Numbered from the stretch's first letter, positions 35,988-45,210 are shown. The stretch is 64,000 nucleotides of DNA from Microvirga aerophila (GCF_003332305.1 NZ_QOIO01000008.1:1-64000), one strand, 5' to 3'. Numbers and translations are program-made. The notes: a model not told the origin generated them from the letters alone.

Positions 35988-36503
35988 ATGAAGTCGCCCG
36001 CCAAATCGCCGAGTTCCAATGTCAGAAGCACCCTCGACCGAATTGACCTGTCGATCTTGGAGGCCCTGCGCGAGAGCGGACGCATCACCTATCAGGCTTT
36101 GTCCGAGCGCGTGGGCCTGTCAGCCCGCCCTTGCCTGGAGCGAGTCAAGCGCTTGGAGCAAAAGGGCGTCATCAGGGGATATACGGCCCTTATCGAGCCA
36201 TCGGCTCTTGGCCACGACATCATTGCCCTCGCGGGCATCAGCATGCGCGATCCCTCCGCCGTGGCGCGGCAGCGCCTCGAGCGCGCCATGACGGCCCATC
36301 AAGCGGTCGTGGAACTGCAGGTCGTCAACGGAGAATACGACTACATCGCCCGTATCGTGGCCCCGACCCTTGCGGCCTACGAGGCGCTGACCGATGCGTT
36401 CCTGGCCGATCCAGGCTTCGGCATCGGGCGAATCCATACCACATTCGTGCTGAAGACCCTCAAGAGCTTCGACGGCTATCCGGCTTCTCACAGCCGAGAT
36501 TGA
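35988..36503 (+). CDS. Lrp/AsnC family transcriptional regulator
   Basis: 171 residues from MKSPAKSPSS. The helix-turn-helix is LDRIDLSILEALRESGRITYQALSERVGLSA-like in the usual N-terminal place, followed by CLERVKRLEQKGVIRGYTA and the RAM effector domain with VVELQVVNGEYDYIARIV and IGRIHTTFVLKTLKS. Adjacent to rocD and a ureohydrolase on the same strand, it is probably their arginine- or ornithine-responsive regulator. A long open frame upstream on this strand is not coding. Confidence 0.92.
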   Translation: MKSPAKSPSSNVRSTLDRIDLSILEALRESGRITYQALSERVGLSARPCLERVKRLEQKGVIRGYTALIEPSALGHDIIALAGISMRDPSAVARQRLERAMTAHQAVVELQVVNGEYDYIARIVAPTLAAYEALTDAFLADPGFGIGRIHTTFVLKTLKSFDGYPASHSRD

Positions 36504-36601
36504 GGGTTCGGTTTCCCGTAACGACAGATTTGGCTGCGCGGGCTTAGGATTTCAGCCTCAACGGGAAAGCGGGACCTGTAAGCTTGTCCATGGAGGCTCC
36601 C

Positions 36602-37801
36602 ATGGATTGCATCGCTCTCGAGAAATCGGTCACCGCCGCAAATTATGACCCGCTACCGGTCGTCCTGAGAGAGGCGAAGGGCGTTTGGGCGAGGGATATC
36701 GACGGCAAGCGCTATCTCGACATGATGAGCGCCTATTCGGCGGTCAGCCTCGGGCATGGCCACCCGCGAATACTAAAGGCCATGGCAGAGCAGGCATCCA
36801 CCCTTGCGGTCACCAGCCGAGCCTATCACACCGAGCTTCTCGGGCCCTTCCTCGACCGACTGGTGCACATTACCGGCCTTGACGTGGCGCTGCCCATGAA
36901 CACAGGGGCCGAGGCCGTCGAGACCGCCATCAAGGGGGCGCGGCGCTGGGGCTATCATTCCAAGAAAATTCCGCAGGATCGCGCGGAAATCATTGTGGCC
37001 GAGAACAATTTCCATGGCCGCACCACGACCATCGTGGGCTTTTCCTCGGAGGACGATTACCGCGAGGGCTTCGGCCCCTTCGCGGGGGGCTTCCGGCACG
37101 TGCCCTTCGGGGATGCGCAGGCCGTTGCGGACGCTATCACGGGGAACACCTGCGCGATTCTGATTGAACCGATCCAGGGCGAGGCTGGCATCATCGTCCC
37201 GCCGGAAGGATATCTCAGGCAACTGCGTGCGCTTTGTGACAAGCACAACGTGCTTCTGATCCTCGACGAGGTCCAGTCAGGCCTCGGGCGGACGGGCCGC
37301 TGGTTCGCGCATCAGCACGAGAACATCAAGCCCGACGGCCTCATCCTCGGCAAGGCTCTCGGGGGCGGTGTCTATCCCGTGTCGGCCCTGGTGGGGACGC
37401 GGGACCTCATGAGGGTGTTCAATCCCGGTTCCCATGGGTCCACCTTCGGCGGCAATGCCCTGGCGGCCAGGATCGGGCTGGAGGCGCTTGCGGTCATCGA
37501 GGAGGAGCATCTCGTCGAACGAAGCGCCGAAATGGGCGCTTACCTCCTTGCCCGTCTTCGGGACATGCGCAGCAACATCGTCAAGGATGTACGGGGGCGC
37601 GGCTTATGGGTGGGGGTCGAGGTCGATCCCAACGTCGCTTCCGCGAGGTCGATCTGCGATGCGTTGCTGGCCGAGGGTGTCCTGTCCAAGGACACGCACG
37701 GAACCGTCCTGCGTTTCGCGCCGCCTCTCACCATCACCCGAGACGAAATTGATTGGGGAATGGACCGGATCGAGCAGGTTTTCGCCCGGTCGGTCCATTG
37801 A
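36602..37801 (+). CDS. rocD: Ornithine aminotransferase
   Basis: 399 residues from ATG 36602, chosen because GGAGG lies 5 bases before it; TTG 36584 and ATG 36590 are in frame but worse placed. It converts ornithine plus 2-oxoglutarate to glutamate semialdehyde. YLDMMSAYSAVSLGHGHPRI, LPMNTGAEAVETAIK, NFHGRTTTIVGFSS, EPIQGEAGI, DEVQSGLGRTGRWFA and the PLP lysine in ILGKALGGGVYPVSA are all standard. It follows an Lrp regulator and precedes a ureohydrolase, forming an arginine-degradation set. Confidence 0.95.
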   Translation: MDCIALEKSVTAANYDPLPVVLREAKGVWARDIDGKRYLDMMSAYSAVSLGHGHPRILKAMAEQASTLAVTSRAYHTELLGPFLDRLVHITGLDVALPMNTGAEAVETAIKGARRWGYHSKKIPQDRAEIIVAENNFHGRTTTIVGFSSEDDYREGFGPFAGGFRHVPFGDAQAVADAITGNTCAILIEPIQGEAGIIVPPEGYLRQLRALCDKHNVLLILDEVQSGLGRTGRWFAHQHENIKPDGLILGKALGGGVYPVSALVGTRDLMRVFNPGSHGSTFGGNALAARIGLEALAVIEEEHLVERSAEMGAYLLARLRDMRSNIVKDVRGRGLWVGVEVDPNVASARSICDALLAEGVLSKDTHGTVLRFAPPLTITRDEIDWGMDRIEQVFARSVH

Positions 37802-37816
37802 AGGGGAAGACGCATC

Positions 37817-38854
37817 ATGGCTCAGAACCTGAAGAAGAAAATGGATCACACAAGCCGGTCGGAGCGTCTTGAGGCTTATCAGCCCGTCTCCGGAATGGTC
37901 GTTCCACGCTTTGCCGGCATCTCGACCTTCATGCGGCTGCCCCACATAGCTCCCACCCAGGCCCCCGGCGACATCGACATCGCGCTGCTGGGCATCCCGT
38001 TCGATGGCGCAACAACAAACCGGCCCGGAACCCGGCTCGGGCCGCGCCAGGTGCGCGAGGCCTCGTCGCTGATGCGCATGGTGAACTACGGCACGCTGGT
38101 GGCTCCTTACGACCTTTGTGTCTGCGCGGATGTGGGCGATGTGCCGGTGAACCCTGTCGACGTGCCGGATACCTTGCGGCGGATCGAGGCGGAAATCGCT
38201 TACCTCCACCAGGGTGGCGTGACGCCCTTGTCCATTGGCGGCGACCACATCGTCTCGTACCCGATCCTTCGCGCGCTCGGGACCGAGCATCCCCTGGGTT
38301 TGATTCACGTGGACGCACACAGCGATACAGGCGACACCTATTTCGGCGGCCAGAAGCTCACGCATGGAACGCCTTTCCGCCGGGCGATCGAGGACGGCGT
38401 GCTCGATCCCAAGCGCATGGTGCAGATCGGTATCAGGGGAACGATGTATTCCGCCGATGAGCGTGATTGGGCGCTCGACCAGGGCATTCGCATCATCGAC
38501 ATGGAAGAGGTCGCCGACAAGGGCATTCCCTACGCCATTGACGAGGCGCGTCGGATCGTTGGCAGCGCCCCGACCTATTTCACCTTCGACATCGACTCCA
38601 TCGATCCGGCGTTCGCGCCCGGGACGGGCACGCCGGAAATCGGCGGCTTCACGAGCCGGGAAGCCCTTCAACTCGTCCGCGGCTTTCGCCACCTCAACTT
38701 GGTCGGGGCCGATATGGTGGAAGTCTCGCCTCCGCTCGATCAGTCAGGCGGAACTGCGCTCGTGGGCGCTTCCATTGCATTCGAGCTTCTCTGCCTTCTG
38801 GCCGAGGCCCGCTCGGAGCGTCCTGCCGGCGGCCGTTTGAATATCGTCGGCTAA
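37817..38854 (+). CDS. Ureohydrolase: agmatinase/guanidinobutyrase/arginase superfamily
   Basis: 345 residues. Manganese motifs: IGGDHIVSYPILRAL, GLIHVDAHSDTGDTYFGG and FTFDIDSIDPAFAPGTGTPE. The N-terminus GISTFMRLPH and IDIALLGIPFDGATTNRPG with RLGPRQVREASSLMR match the agmatinase/guanidinobutyrase branch; next to rocD an arginase activity would be the simplest expectation, so the substrate is open. It begins 15 bases after rocD and its stop overlaps the convergent DUF1624 gene by 4 bases. Confidence 0.9.
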   Translation: MAQNLKKKMDHTSRSERLEAYQPVSGMVVPRFAGISTFMRLPHIAPTQAPGDIDIALLGIPFDGATTNRPGTRLGPRQVREASSLMRMVNYGTLVAPYDLCVCADVGDVPVNPVDVPDTLRRIEAEIAYLHQGGVTPLSIGGDHIVSYPILRALGTEHPLGLIHVDAHSDTGDTYFGGQKLTHGTPFRRAIEDGVLDPKRMVQIGIRGTMYSADERDWALDQGIRIIDMEEVADKGIPYAIDEARRIVGSAPTYFTFDIDSIDPAFAPGTGTPEIGGFTSREALQLVRGFRHLNLVGADMVEVSPPLDQSGGTALVGASIAFELLCLLAEARSERPAGGRLNIVG

Positions 38855-39825
38855 GGGGCGTTGCGCAGGCATTGCTGCGCTGTCCGCGATATGCGGGTCT
38901 GATCCTCGGCGCCGAGCCGGTTGCCGAGAATTTTCGGCCAAAGATCGGTCTCCCGCAGGTTGTCGACAATGCAGGAACACGTCCGCTGGCAGAGGCCGGG
39001 CTGGCCGTTCTGCTGTCGGCAGCTTGCCTCGCATTCTGCCGTGAATGGCCGGGCCTCAGCCGCCGGATTGGGGCCTGTGATCTGCAGAACGCCATATAGG
39101 ATCGCCAGAAGGACGAGCTGGTGAATCAGGTAGATCGGCAGGCTCTTGCGTCCGGCCCATCTGAGGCTTCGCGATACCAGGTCGCGCCCGCGCCACCGGG
39201 CAACACCCATCGCCCCCTCTCGTGCGATCATTCCCTTCCCGACCGCGACTCCGATCAGGACAAACCCGAACCAGGGAAAAACCGGCACGTAGTCGTTCGT
39301 GACCGGATCCACCGCGCCAAGGCCTAGCCAGTCGAGCCACGGCGCATCCAGAGCCGGGCTCACGAAGATCAGGGGCGCAGCCAGGACGAACGCCGCGACC
39401 GCTAGGGCGAGGGCAGAGTGGAGCCTCAGAAACGGCAGGGCCAGAATGCTCGCCAGGGCGATGCAATGTAAAATCCCAAAGAAAATATAGCTCTGCGGAA
39501 AGGCGAAGTACGATGCGACGGTAACCGCCAGAGCGGCGCCGCCGATCTTGGCAAGACGCCGAAGATAGGCGCCAGGATGAAAGCCGCGGGCATGGGCGAG
39601 CACCAGGCCGATCCCGGTGAGGAACAGGAACGAGGCTGCGATGGAGCGCGCGAACCAGCGCCAAGCGGCCACTTCAAGGATGTTCGTGCCGATCAGCTTG
39701 AGAAAGCTCAGGTCCCAACTGAAGTGATAGACGATCATCGCGACTATGGCGATACCGCGGGCGATGTCGATCGCGTCCCATCGTTGAGCGGCGCCGCTGC
39801 CGGTTTGGGGGAGTTGAAGGTTCAC
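38851..39825 (-). CDS. DUF1624 / heparan-alpha-glucosaminide acetyltransferase-like membrane protein with a Cys-rich tail
   Basis: 324 residues. RWDAIDIARGIAIVAMIVYHFSWDL is the N-terminal DUF1624 signature with the conserved His. About seven to eight membrane helices follow, with FGILHCIALASILAL and SLPIYLIHQLVLLAIL. The family resembles acyltransferases acting on envelope sugars. Residues after about 265 form a soluble tail with six Cys (CEASCRQQNG, CQRTCSC, QQCLRNAP), which is not part of the domain as I know it and probably lies in the periplasm. Confidence 0.82.
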   Translation of the reverse strand: MNLQLPQTGSGAAQRWDAIDIARGIAIVAMIVYHFSWDLSFLKLIGTNILEVAAWRWFARSIAASFLFLTGIGLVLAHARGFHPGAYLRRLAKIGGAALAVTVASYFAFPQSYIFFGILHCIALASILALPFLRLHSALALAVAAFVLAAPLIFVSPALDAPWLDWLGLGAVDPVTNDYVPVFPWFGFVLIGVAVGKGMIAREGAMGVARWRGRDLVSRSLRWAGRKSLPIYLIHQLVLLAILYGVLQITGPNPAAEARPFTAECEASCRQQNGQPGLCQRTCSCIVDNLRETDLWPKILGNRLGAEDQTRISRTAQQCLRNAP

Positions 39826-39893
39826 GTCGATCCGTTCCGTTGGTGCTGACGACTAGGCGTTCCGTGTCGATCCTGATGGGGTATATTACGGTC

Positions 39894-40655
39894 ATGACCG
39901 ACAGTCTCGCGACGTCAATCGCCACCCTACAGGAAATGGTTCATGCCGCCGATGTGGTCGTGGGCTTCACGGGGGCGGGCATCTCGACCGAGAGCGGCGT
40001 GCCGGATTTCCGATCGCCGAACAGCCCCTGGATGCGCAACAGACCAATACCCTTCGACGTTTTCGTCCAGAGCCTGGACGCCCGGCGGGAGGCTTGGCGA
40101 CGCAAGTTCATCATGGACGATCTCTACCGCGACGCCCGCCCCAGCCAGGGCCATCTCGGAATCGCCGCGCTGATCGCATCCGGTCGAATGCCGGCGGTGA
40201 TCACGCAGAACATCGATGGGCTCCATCAGGCTTCAGGGCTGGCCGATCATCAGGTCATCGAGCTCCATGGCAATGGTACCTACGCGAAATGCCTGCAATG
40301 CGGGCGTAGGTATGAGCTCGGCTGGGTCAGGGCCTGCTTCGAGGCCAGCGGCGACCCGCCCGATTGCGAGGCATGCGGCGGGATCATCAAATCTGCAACC
40401 ATTTCGTTCGGTCAGGCGATGCCGGAAGATCCCGTGCGAAGGGCGCAAAACCTAACCCTCAACTGCGACTTATGCCTCGTGGTGGGATCGTCCCTCGTGG
40501 TCTACCCGGCAGCGGCCTTTCCGGTGATTGCCAAGGAAAACGGCGCGAAGCTCGTGATCATCAACCGCGAGCCGACTCCTCTCGACGGGATCGCGGACCA
40601 TGTGATCCGGGCCGAAATCGGTCTTGTCCTATCGGCCTTTATTCCAAGGAATTGA
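39894..40655 (+). CDS. Sir2-family NAD-dependent protein deacylase
   Basis: 253 residues from MTDSLATS. NAD-binding GFTGAGISTESGVPDFRS, TQNIDGLHQASG, the catalytic His in VIELHGNGTYAKC, the zinc knuckles CLQCGRRYE and CEACGG, and VVGSSLVVYPAA are all in order. It removes acyl groups from lysine. No defence-type fusion; this is the stand-alone metabolic kind. Confidence 0.95.
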   Translation: MTDSLATSIATLQEMVHAADVVVGFTGAGISTESGVPDFRSPNSPWMRNRPIPFDVFVQSLDARREAWRRKFIMDDLYRDARPSQGHLGIAALIASGRMPAVITQNIDGLHQASGLADHQVIELHGNGTYAKCLQCGRRYELGWVRACFEASGDPPDCEACGGIIKSATISFGQAMPEDPVRRAQNLTLNCDLCLVVGSSLVVYPAAAFPVIAKENGAKLVIINREPTPLDGIADHVIRAEIGLVLSAFIPRN

Positions 40656-40776
40656 AAGGTTTTCCAGCTGCCTAAAAAACATCGTGGCCTTATGGCCGTT
40701 TCTGACTTCCCCTGACTCAGGACAATGTTATCCTCTCGTTAAGGATCTGGTTCTTGATTCGAGTCTGGGTTTTTTC

Positions 40777-41397
40777 ATGTCTAACGATTACAACGCCAAC
40801 TCATTCAGCTTCCGAGGTGAAAAAACCTCGTTCGATCAAGCTCGTCGGGACGAGGTTGAACACTCCTCGGAAGAAAATTCGCTCGAGCTCGTTCAGGTGA
40901 GCGGCCACATCAAATGGTTCGATGTTGCGAAGGGCTTCGGCTTCATCGTGCCCGATAACGGCATGCCGGATGTTCTCCTGCACGTGACTTGCCTGCGTCG
41001 CGAAGGCTATCAATCGGCCAACGAGGGCGCTCGCATCGTGGTCGAGGCGGTTCACCGCCCGCGGGGCCTTCAGGCTTTCCGGATCCTGTCCCTCGACGAT
41101 TCGACGGCGCTTCATCCGTCCGAACTGCCGATGCCCCGCACCCATGTGCAGGTCGTGCCCACCAGTGGGCTGGAGCCGGCTGTGGTGAAGTGGTTCAACC
41201 GCCTGCGCGGATTCGGCTTTTTGACCCAGGGCGACGGCAAGCCAGACATCTTCGTCCATATGGAGACGTTGAGGCGCTACGGCATTGCCGAACTCAAGCC
41301 AGGCGAGCAGGTTTTCGTGCGCTTCGGCGACGGCTCCAAGGGTCTCATGGCGGCTGAGGTACGCCTGGCCAGCATGGCCCTTCCGCATTCCCACTGA
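40777..41397 (+). CDS. Double cold-shock-domain protein
   Basis: 206 residues with two CSD units. The first has GHIKWFDVAKGFGFIVPDNG and DVLLHVTCLR; the second AVVKWFNRLRGFGFLTQGDG and DIFVHMETLR. Both keep RNP1-like and RNP2-like motifs (KGFGFI and VLLHV; RGFGFL and IFVHM). Paired CSD proteins are common in Hyphomicrobiales and bind ssRNA or ssDNA. The ATG at 40777 has no clear ribosome-binding site (TTTTTTC precedes it). The next gene overlaps by one base. Confidence 0.92.
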   Translation: MSNDYNANSFSFRGEKTSFDQARRDEVEHSSEENSLELVQVSGHIKWFDVAKGFGFIVPDNGMPDVLLHVTCLRREGYQSANEGARIVVEAVHRPRGLQAFRILSLDDSTALHPSELPMPRTHVQVVPTSGLEPAVVKWFNRLRGFGFLTQGDGKPDIFVHMETLRRYGIAELKPGEQVFVRFGDGSKGLMAAEVRLASMALPHSH

Positions 41398-41861
41398 TGA
41401 GCCGTCTTGTGTTGCGTAAGCTTCGGTTTGCCTTCCTGGTCATAGGCTTCTTTTCTTCCGCTGGGACCGTTTATGCCCAGGCGCTTGAGGCGCTTTCGAT
41501 CGTTTCGACCGGAGGGCAGCGGCAGACCTTCCAGGTGGAGGTTGCCCGCAACGAAGCGGACAGGGCCCAGGGGCTCATGTTCCGCCGGTCCATGCCCGCG
41601 AACCAGGGCATGCTTTTCGATTTCGGCCGGGTCGAGCCCGTCGCCATGTGGATGCAGAACACGTACCTTCCCCTGGATATGCTCTTTGTCCGGCCTGACG
41701 GCACGATTGCCAGGATAGCGGCGAATACGGAACCTTTGTCCACCCGCACCATTCCTTCAGGCGAGCCGGTCTTGGCTGTTCTGGAGCTGAATGCCGGCAC
41801 GACGGGTCGACTGGGGATCAAGGCGGGAGACCGGATCGAACATCCCCTGTTCAAGCGGTGA
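41397..41861 (+). CDS. DUF192 family exported protein
   Basis: 154 residues with a signal peptide (FAFLVIGFFSSAGTVYA). DUF192 motifs: FQVEVARNEADRAQGLMFR, MLFDFGRVEPVAMWMQNTY, PLDMLFVRPDGTI and VLELNAGTTGRLGIKAGD. Shares its first base with the stop of the cold-shock gene, an operon seen widely in Hyphomicrobiales. Function unknown. Confidence 0.92.
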   Translation: MSRLVLRKLRFAFLVIGFFSSAGTVYAQALEALSIVSTGGQRQTFQVEVARNEADRAQGLMFRRSMPANQGMLFDFGRVEPVAMWMQNTYLPLDMLFVRPDGTIARIAANTEPLSTRTIPSGEPVLAVLELNAGTTGRLGIKAGDRIEHPLFKR

Positions 41862-41921
41862 CGTTCAGCGCTTGATGAACCGGAAGACCCGTGATAGCCA
41901 ACAACCTCTCGGTGACGAAGA

Positions 41922-41998
41922 CGGGGTGTAGCGCAGTCTGGTAGCGCATCTGCTTTGGGAGCAGAGGGTCGCGGGTTCAAATCCTGCCGCCCCGACCA
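41922..41998 (+). tRNA. tRNA-Pro(TGG)
   Basis: 77 bases with encoded CCA. Acceptor CGGGGTG pairs with CGCCCCG (one wobble), the anticodon loop TTTGGGA between TCTGC and GCAGA gives anticodon TGG, and the T-loop is TTCAAAT. Confidence 0.96.
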
Positions 41999-42037
41999 TT
42001 CTCACCGATCGGACGATCAAGAGAGTGCCAAAATCCT

Positions 42038-42343
42038 ATGCCCGCACGGATTTATAAGCCCGCCAAGTCCGCAATGCAGTCCGGCATGGCCCGGACGAAG
42101 CTATGGCTTCTTGTGTTCGATCAGGATCAGCCGCGCGAAATCGAGCCGCTGATGGGCTGGACGAGTTCAGGCGATACCCGCCAGCAGCTGCGCCTGTGGT
42201 TCGACACCAAGGAAGAAGCTGTCGCCTATGCCGAGCGCGAAGGCATCGCTTACCGGGTCGAGGAGCCGCAAGAGATCAAGCGGCGGACCATGTCGTACTC
42301 CGACAACTTTAAGTTCAACCGCGTCGGCCCCTGGACCCATTGA
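42038..42343 (+). CDS. NADH dehydrogenase accessory subunit, NDUFS4-like (ETC complex I)
   Basis: 101 residues. ARIYKPAKSAMQSGMARTKLW, MGWTSSGDTRQQLRLWFDTKEEA, AYAEREGIAYRVEEP and YSDNFKFNRVGPWTH match the 18-kDa subunit of mitochondrial and alphaproteobacterial complex I. It is a supernumerary subunit placed at the matrix/cytoplasm side. Stands alone after tRNA-Pro. Confidence 0.94.
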   Translation: MPARIYKPAKSAMQSGMARTKLWLLVFDQDQPREIEPLMGWTSSGDTRQQLRLWFDTKEEAVAYAEREGIAYRVEEPQEIKRRTMSYSDNFKFNRVGPWTH

Positions 42344-42841
42344 GGTCCAAAGGGCCTCGCAGGCGCTCCCTTTAGAGGCTGAGGGCAGGACCCACAAGAG
42401 TGCCGCCCTTAGTGGCCGACCGTGCTAGAGCATCGGACCGTTAAGTGGACGCGCCACCGGCGGCTTCGGCATGGCTCCAGGATGGCTGAGATGCAGACCT
42501 CATCGGATCCGACTTCTCGTCCGATGCTCTAGGTGTGAGGCGCCAGAACACTACCTCCGGGCACTGCGCAGCAATAAGCCGTAGATAAATAGCTGCCACG
42601 CTGCATGCATGGCACTGATGCGGGGCCTGGTCTTCAAGTAAGACGGGTCGTACAGTCCTGAAGACTGATTGGACGCCTCAATGGCCTTCGGAACCCCATT
42701 CTAACAAGTAATTGCCGTCTACGACCTGGAAACCACCTTGACCAGAAGTGGATTGGTCCAGAATAGCCCAGCGAGGCCAAGGGTTTCAGGGTTGTTCGTG
42801 ACACTTCCCTCTAACCCATGCTAGAGGGGAATTATTGCTCT
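42344..42841. other. Intergenic region holding a palindromic repeat
   Basis: 498 bases without a gene. It contains a 108-bp element with 14-bp inverted ends (listed separately). The rest has no coding bias and no RNA fold I recognise. Confidence 0.5.
42425..42532. repeat. Extragenic palindromic repeat, 14-bp inverted ends
   Basis: CTAGAGCATCGGAC at 42425-42438 and its exact reverse complement at 42519-42532. AGAGCATC-type ends are familiar from dispersed intergenic repeats of Rhizobiales. Probably one copy of a multi-copy REP/MITE family; copy number cannot be judged from one window. Confidence 0.65.
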
Positions 42842-42918
42842 GGCCCCGTAGCTCAGCTGGATAGAGCAACTGCCTTCTAAGCAGTAGGTCGCAGGTTCGA
42901 GCCCTGCCGGGGTCGCCA
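42842..42918 (+). tRNA. tRNA-Arg(TCT)
   Basis: 77 bases with encoded CCA. Acceptor GGCCCCG pairs with CGGGGTC, the anticodon loop CTTCTAA between ACTGC and GCAGT gives TCT, and the T-loop is TTCGAGC. A recombinase gene ends only 16 bases beyond its 3' end, which makes this the probable integration target of the accessory region. Confidence 0.96.
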
Positions 42919-42934
42919 CTTAAATCCTTTAATT

Positions 42935-44293
42935 CTAAGGATTCTCCCGTGGAATTGGTGGATGTTTTAGCGATCCGGTTCCCAATTCTACGCGGGTGGT
43001 TCCCAAACCCAGTGACTTGCCGCCGAGAATTATGCGGTCAGCGGCACGGCCGAACAGGTTGACGCGGGTCTGATTCCAGCCGAGCTCGAGCTTATCCATG
43101 GCGTTCCGGGCGAGCCGCCACTTGTTGACCTCCTTGGCGTAGAGTTGAACCATGTCCGGCGTCATCTCCACGAGGGCGGCAACCTCTGCCTCGGTGCACC
43201 CGGCCTCGAGCAGCATGCACACCGCATTCTTGCGCAATCCGTGAAAGACGACTTTGGCGTCCCGGAGCCTCTTCATGGCCGCCGCCTTTTCGCGGTCCGC
43301 CGCAGTGGCCATTCGGTCGTCGTCTTCGACCGTGAATGTGAGTTCGCGCTGCCACGCGGTCCGGTATGCTGGGAGCTCCCACGGTTGTCCATCCTCCCGG
43401 AGGTGAAGCCGCGTGTGATCGGCCGTAACGGCTGTCAGGATTTGGCGGAATTCAAAGTGGATTGGTACATGCGCCTCAGCGTGAGTCTTGCGCGTTATAA
43501 AGTCGATCCTGGTTGCTGCCGAATCGGGTCGACGCATCGGAATTATGTCGACGGAGCGCTGGCCGGTGTAGACCGCCGAGTACACTGGCAGATGAAGCCC
43601 GGTTCGCGCGTACTCGAAAAACAACTCGAACGCCCAGTCCGGCCAGGGTGAATACGATTCCGATTTGTACTTGGGTAGTCTCGTAGACGAGACGACATTG
43701 TGCTCGGAATATTCGAGCGGAATTCCGAACTCTACGAGGCTGCGAAGGAAGGATCGGAATTGAGCGGCAACCCGCGGAGTTCGCGCATAGGCGTCAATGG
43801 CGATTTGCGCGTGTTTCGTCGTTAGATCGCGAACCGGGCAATCGGCCCAAGCCTCCAGGATCATGTCGATGTACCGGCGATAGAGGGCTTGAGTGCTTGG
43901 AGCAATTTGATCCGTCCAATCCGGATGGCTCTGGTAATCCGCCAACAAGGCTCTGAAGGTCATCTTGTCTACCGCGGACCGCTTGGCGTCCGCTTGGGCA
44001 GCGTTGTCGATAGCCCTCCAGAACTTCTCGATGTCGGGGCCAGCCTTTGGATCTGGAAGGTCGTAGAATCTGCCGGATGAAGCGTGCCAGCGCCAGCGCC
44101 AGCTATCCCCGGAAGGTTCTGCTTCAAGCTTTTTGCACTGCTCACAGCGAGACCAAAAGAGGGTGCTTGGTGGAGACGCCCCGAGCGGCAGGCGAGGCCA
44201 AGCGTTCGGCGTGCCTCTGAACTTCTCATAGTAGGCAAACACCGAGCCACTTGGCTTCGCCTGCAGCTTCACGTACTGCGGCAGCTTAACCAT
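42935..44293 (-). CDS. Tyrosine recombinase (island integrase)
   Basis: 452 residues from MVKLPQYVKLQAKPSGSVFAY; a longer start at 44317 is less likely. A phage-type integrase of the kind seen in Rhizobiales islands. The catalytic Arg is in YTGQRSVDIIPM, then the HxxR box HGLRKNAVCMLL and the nucleophile Tyr in VQLYAKEVNKWRLA. A small zinc-like CEQCKKLE occurs near residue 50. It reads toward tRNA-Arg and overlaps the upstream HTH gene by 8 bases. All catalytic residues are present. Confidence 0.88.
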   Translation of the reverse strand: MVKLPQYVKLQAKPSGSVFAYYEKFRGTPNAWPRLPLGASPPSTLFWSRCEQCKKLEAEPSGDSWRWRWHASSGRFYDLPDPKAGPDIEKFWRAIDNAAQADAKRSAVDKMTFRALLADYQSHPDWTDQIAPSTQALYRRYIDMILEAWADCPVRDLTTKHAQIAIDAYARTPRVAAQFRSFLRSLVEFGIPLEYSEHNVVSSTRLPKYKSESYSPWPDWAFELFFEYARTGLHLPVYSAVYTGQRSVDIIPMRRPDSAATRIDFITRKTHAEAHVPIHFEFRQILTAVTADHTRLHLREDGQPWELPAYRTAWQRELTFTVEDDDRMATAADREKAAAMKRLRDAKVVFHGLRKNAVCMLLEAGCTEAEVAALVEMTPDMVQLYAKEVNKWRLARNAMDKLELGWNQTRVNLFGRAADRIILGGKSLGLGTTRVELGTGSLKHPPIPRENP

Positions 44294-44615
44294 GCCGCTT
44301 CCGCTCCTGGGCCGCACGGAACCGCTCCCCCATGTTTGAGATCGGCTTATTCTGATCTGGGGGCTGGGGCAGCGTCAATTCCGGGAACAACTCCGGATGC
44401 CGACGCCCGCACCACCGGTTGATGGCTTTGAGGTCGTACATTCCGGTATCTGGGTCAGGTTGAGGGAACCCCCGGGCATAAAGGCCGCCCTTGAGCTGCT
44501 CGAACTGATGGCAGGTGAGGTGCAGCCGTCGGGCTGCCTTCTCGACGGGGATGTCGCGCGGCTTCACCGGAAATCGGATCCCCAGAGCCTTGGGCGGACG
44601 CCTGTGTGGTCTCAT
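44286..44615 (-). CDS. Small HTH protein, excisionase/AlpA-like
   Basis: 109 residues, basic. IPVEKAARRLHLTCHQFEQL fits a MerR/excisionase-type helix-turn-helix used to recognise DNA, and DTGMYDLKAINRWC is the usual wing-like end of such proteins. It overlaps the integrase gene by 8 bases, as excisionase-like directionality factors do. The tail (PPDQNKPISNMGERF) is polar. Function inferred from context. Confidence 0.65.
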   Translation of the reverse strand: MRPHRRPPKALGIRFPVKPRDIPVEKAARRLHLTCHQFEQLKGGLYARGFPQPDPDTGMYDLKAINRWCGRRHPELFPELTLPQPPDQNKPISNMGERFRAAQERKRHG

Positions 44616-45210
44616 CGCTTAGCCTCCCAAAGAAGACCATTCCCGCTTTGTGTAGTATATCACAAGCAGGTTAGGGTGATAGCGGTGATCTGCCAGAGAA
44701 CGGCCACGTTGTATCTGGAGATATGATCAACGGAGTTAATCGAAACTGTGACTTAATGGCATTGATCTATGGAATTCTATCATAATCCATTCGCCCGTAT
44801 CATGGGATATAAGAGCCATATTGCTGGATTAACATGAGATCTATTTGTAGGATACGGTTGGATTGTAAGGAGAAGGCACGAAATTCTTCAGTCCGCAAAG
44901 GCCAGCACGCCGAGCCTCGAGCAGCTTCGTAAGTGTGCATGACCGGTCTTTTTGTCACAGGTCTCAGAGTGCACACTTGTCGGCACGACGCGCCGCAGCG
45001 CCCCACGCGGGACCGCCCTGTTCTAAGCCTCAAGCTGGAGATTGCTTTGGTACGAAGTATGCTGGTCGGGAAACCCTAGGCCGATTTTTCGGAAGGCCGA
45101 TCTTGAACGGTTGAGGGCATGTGCTTGACCTTTCGGGTACGGCTGACGATGGCTAAAGATCAGCTACATCATACAGAGGAAGGGCCGACCTGCGCTCCTG
45201 AAGAAAGCAT
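44616..45210. other. Intergenic region in the accessory island
   Basis: 595 bases, more AT-rich than the core genome around 44640-44880. No credible gene, tRNA or repeat seen; probably carries the integrase promoter and the left attachment half. Confidence 0.4.
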
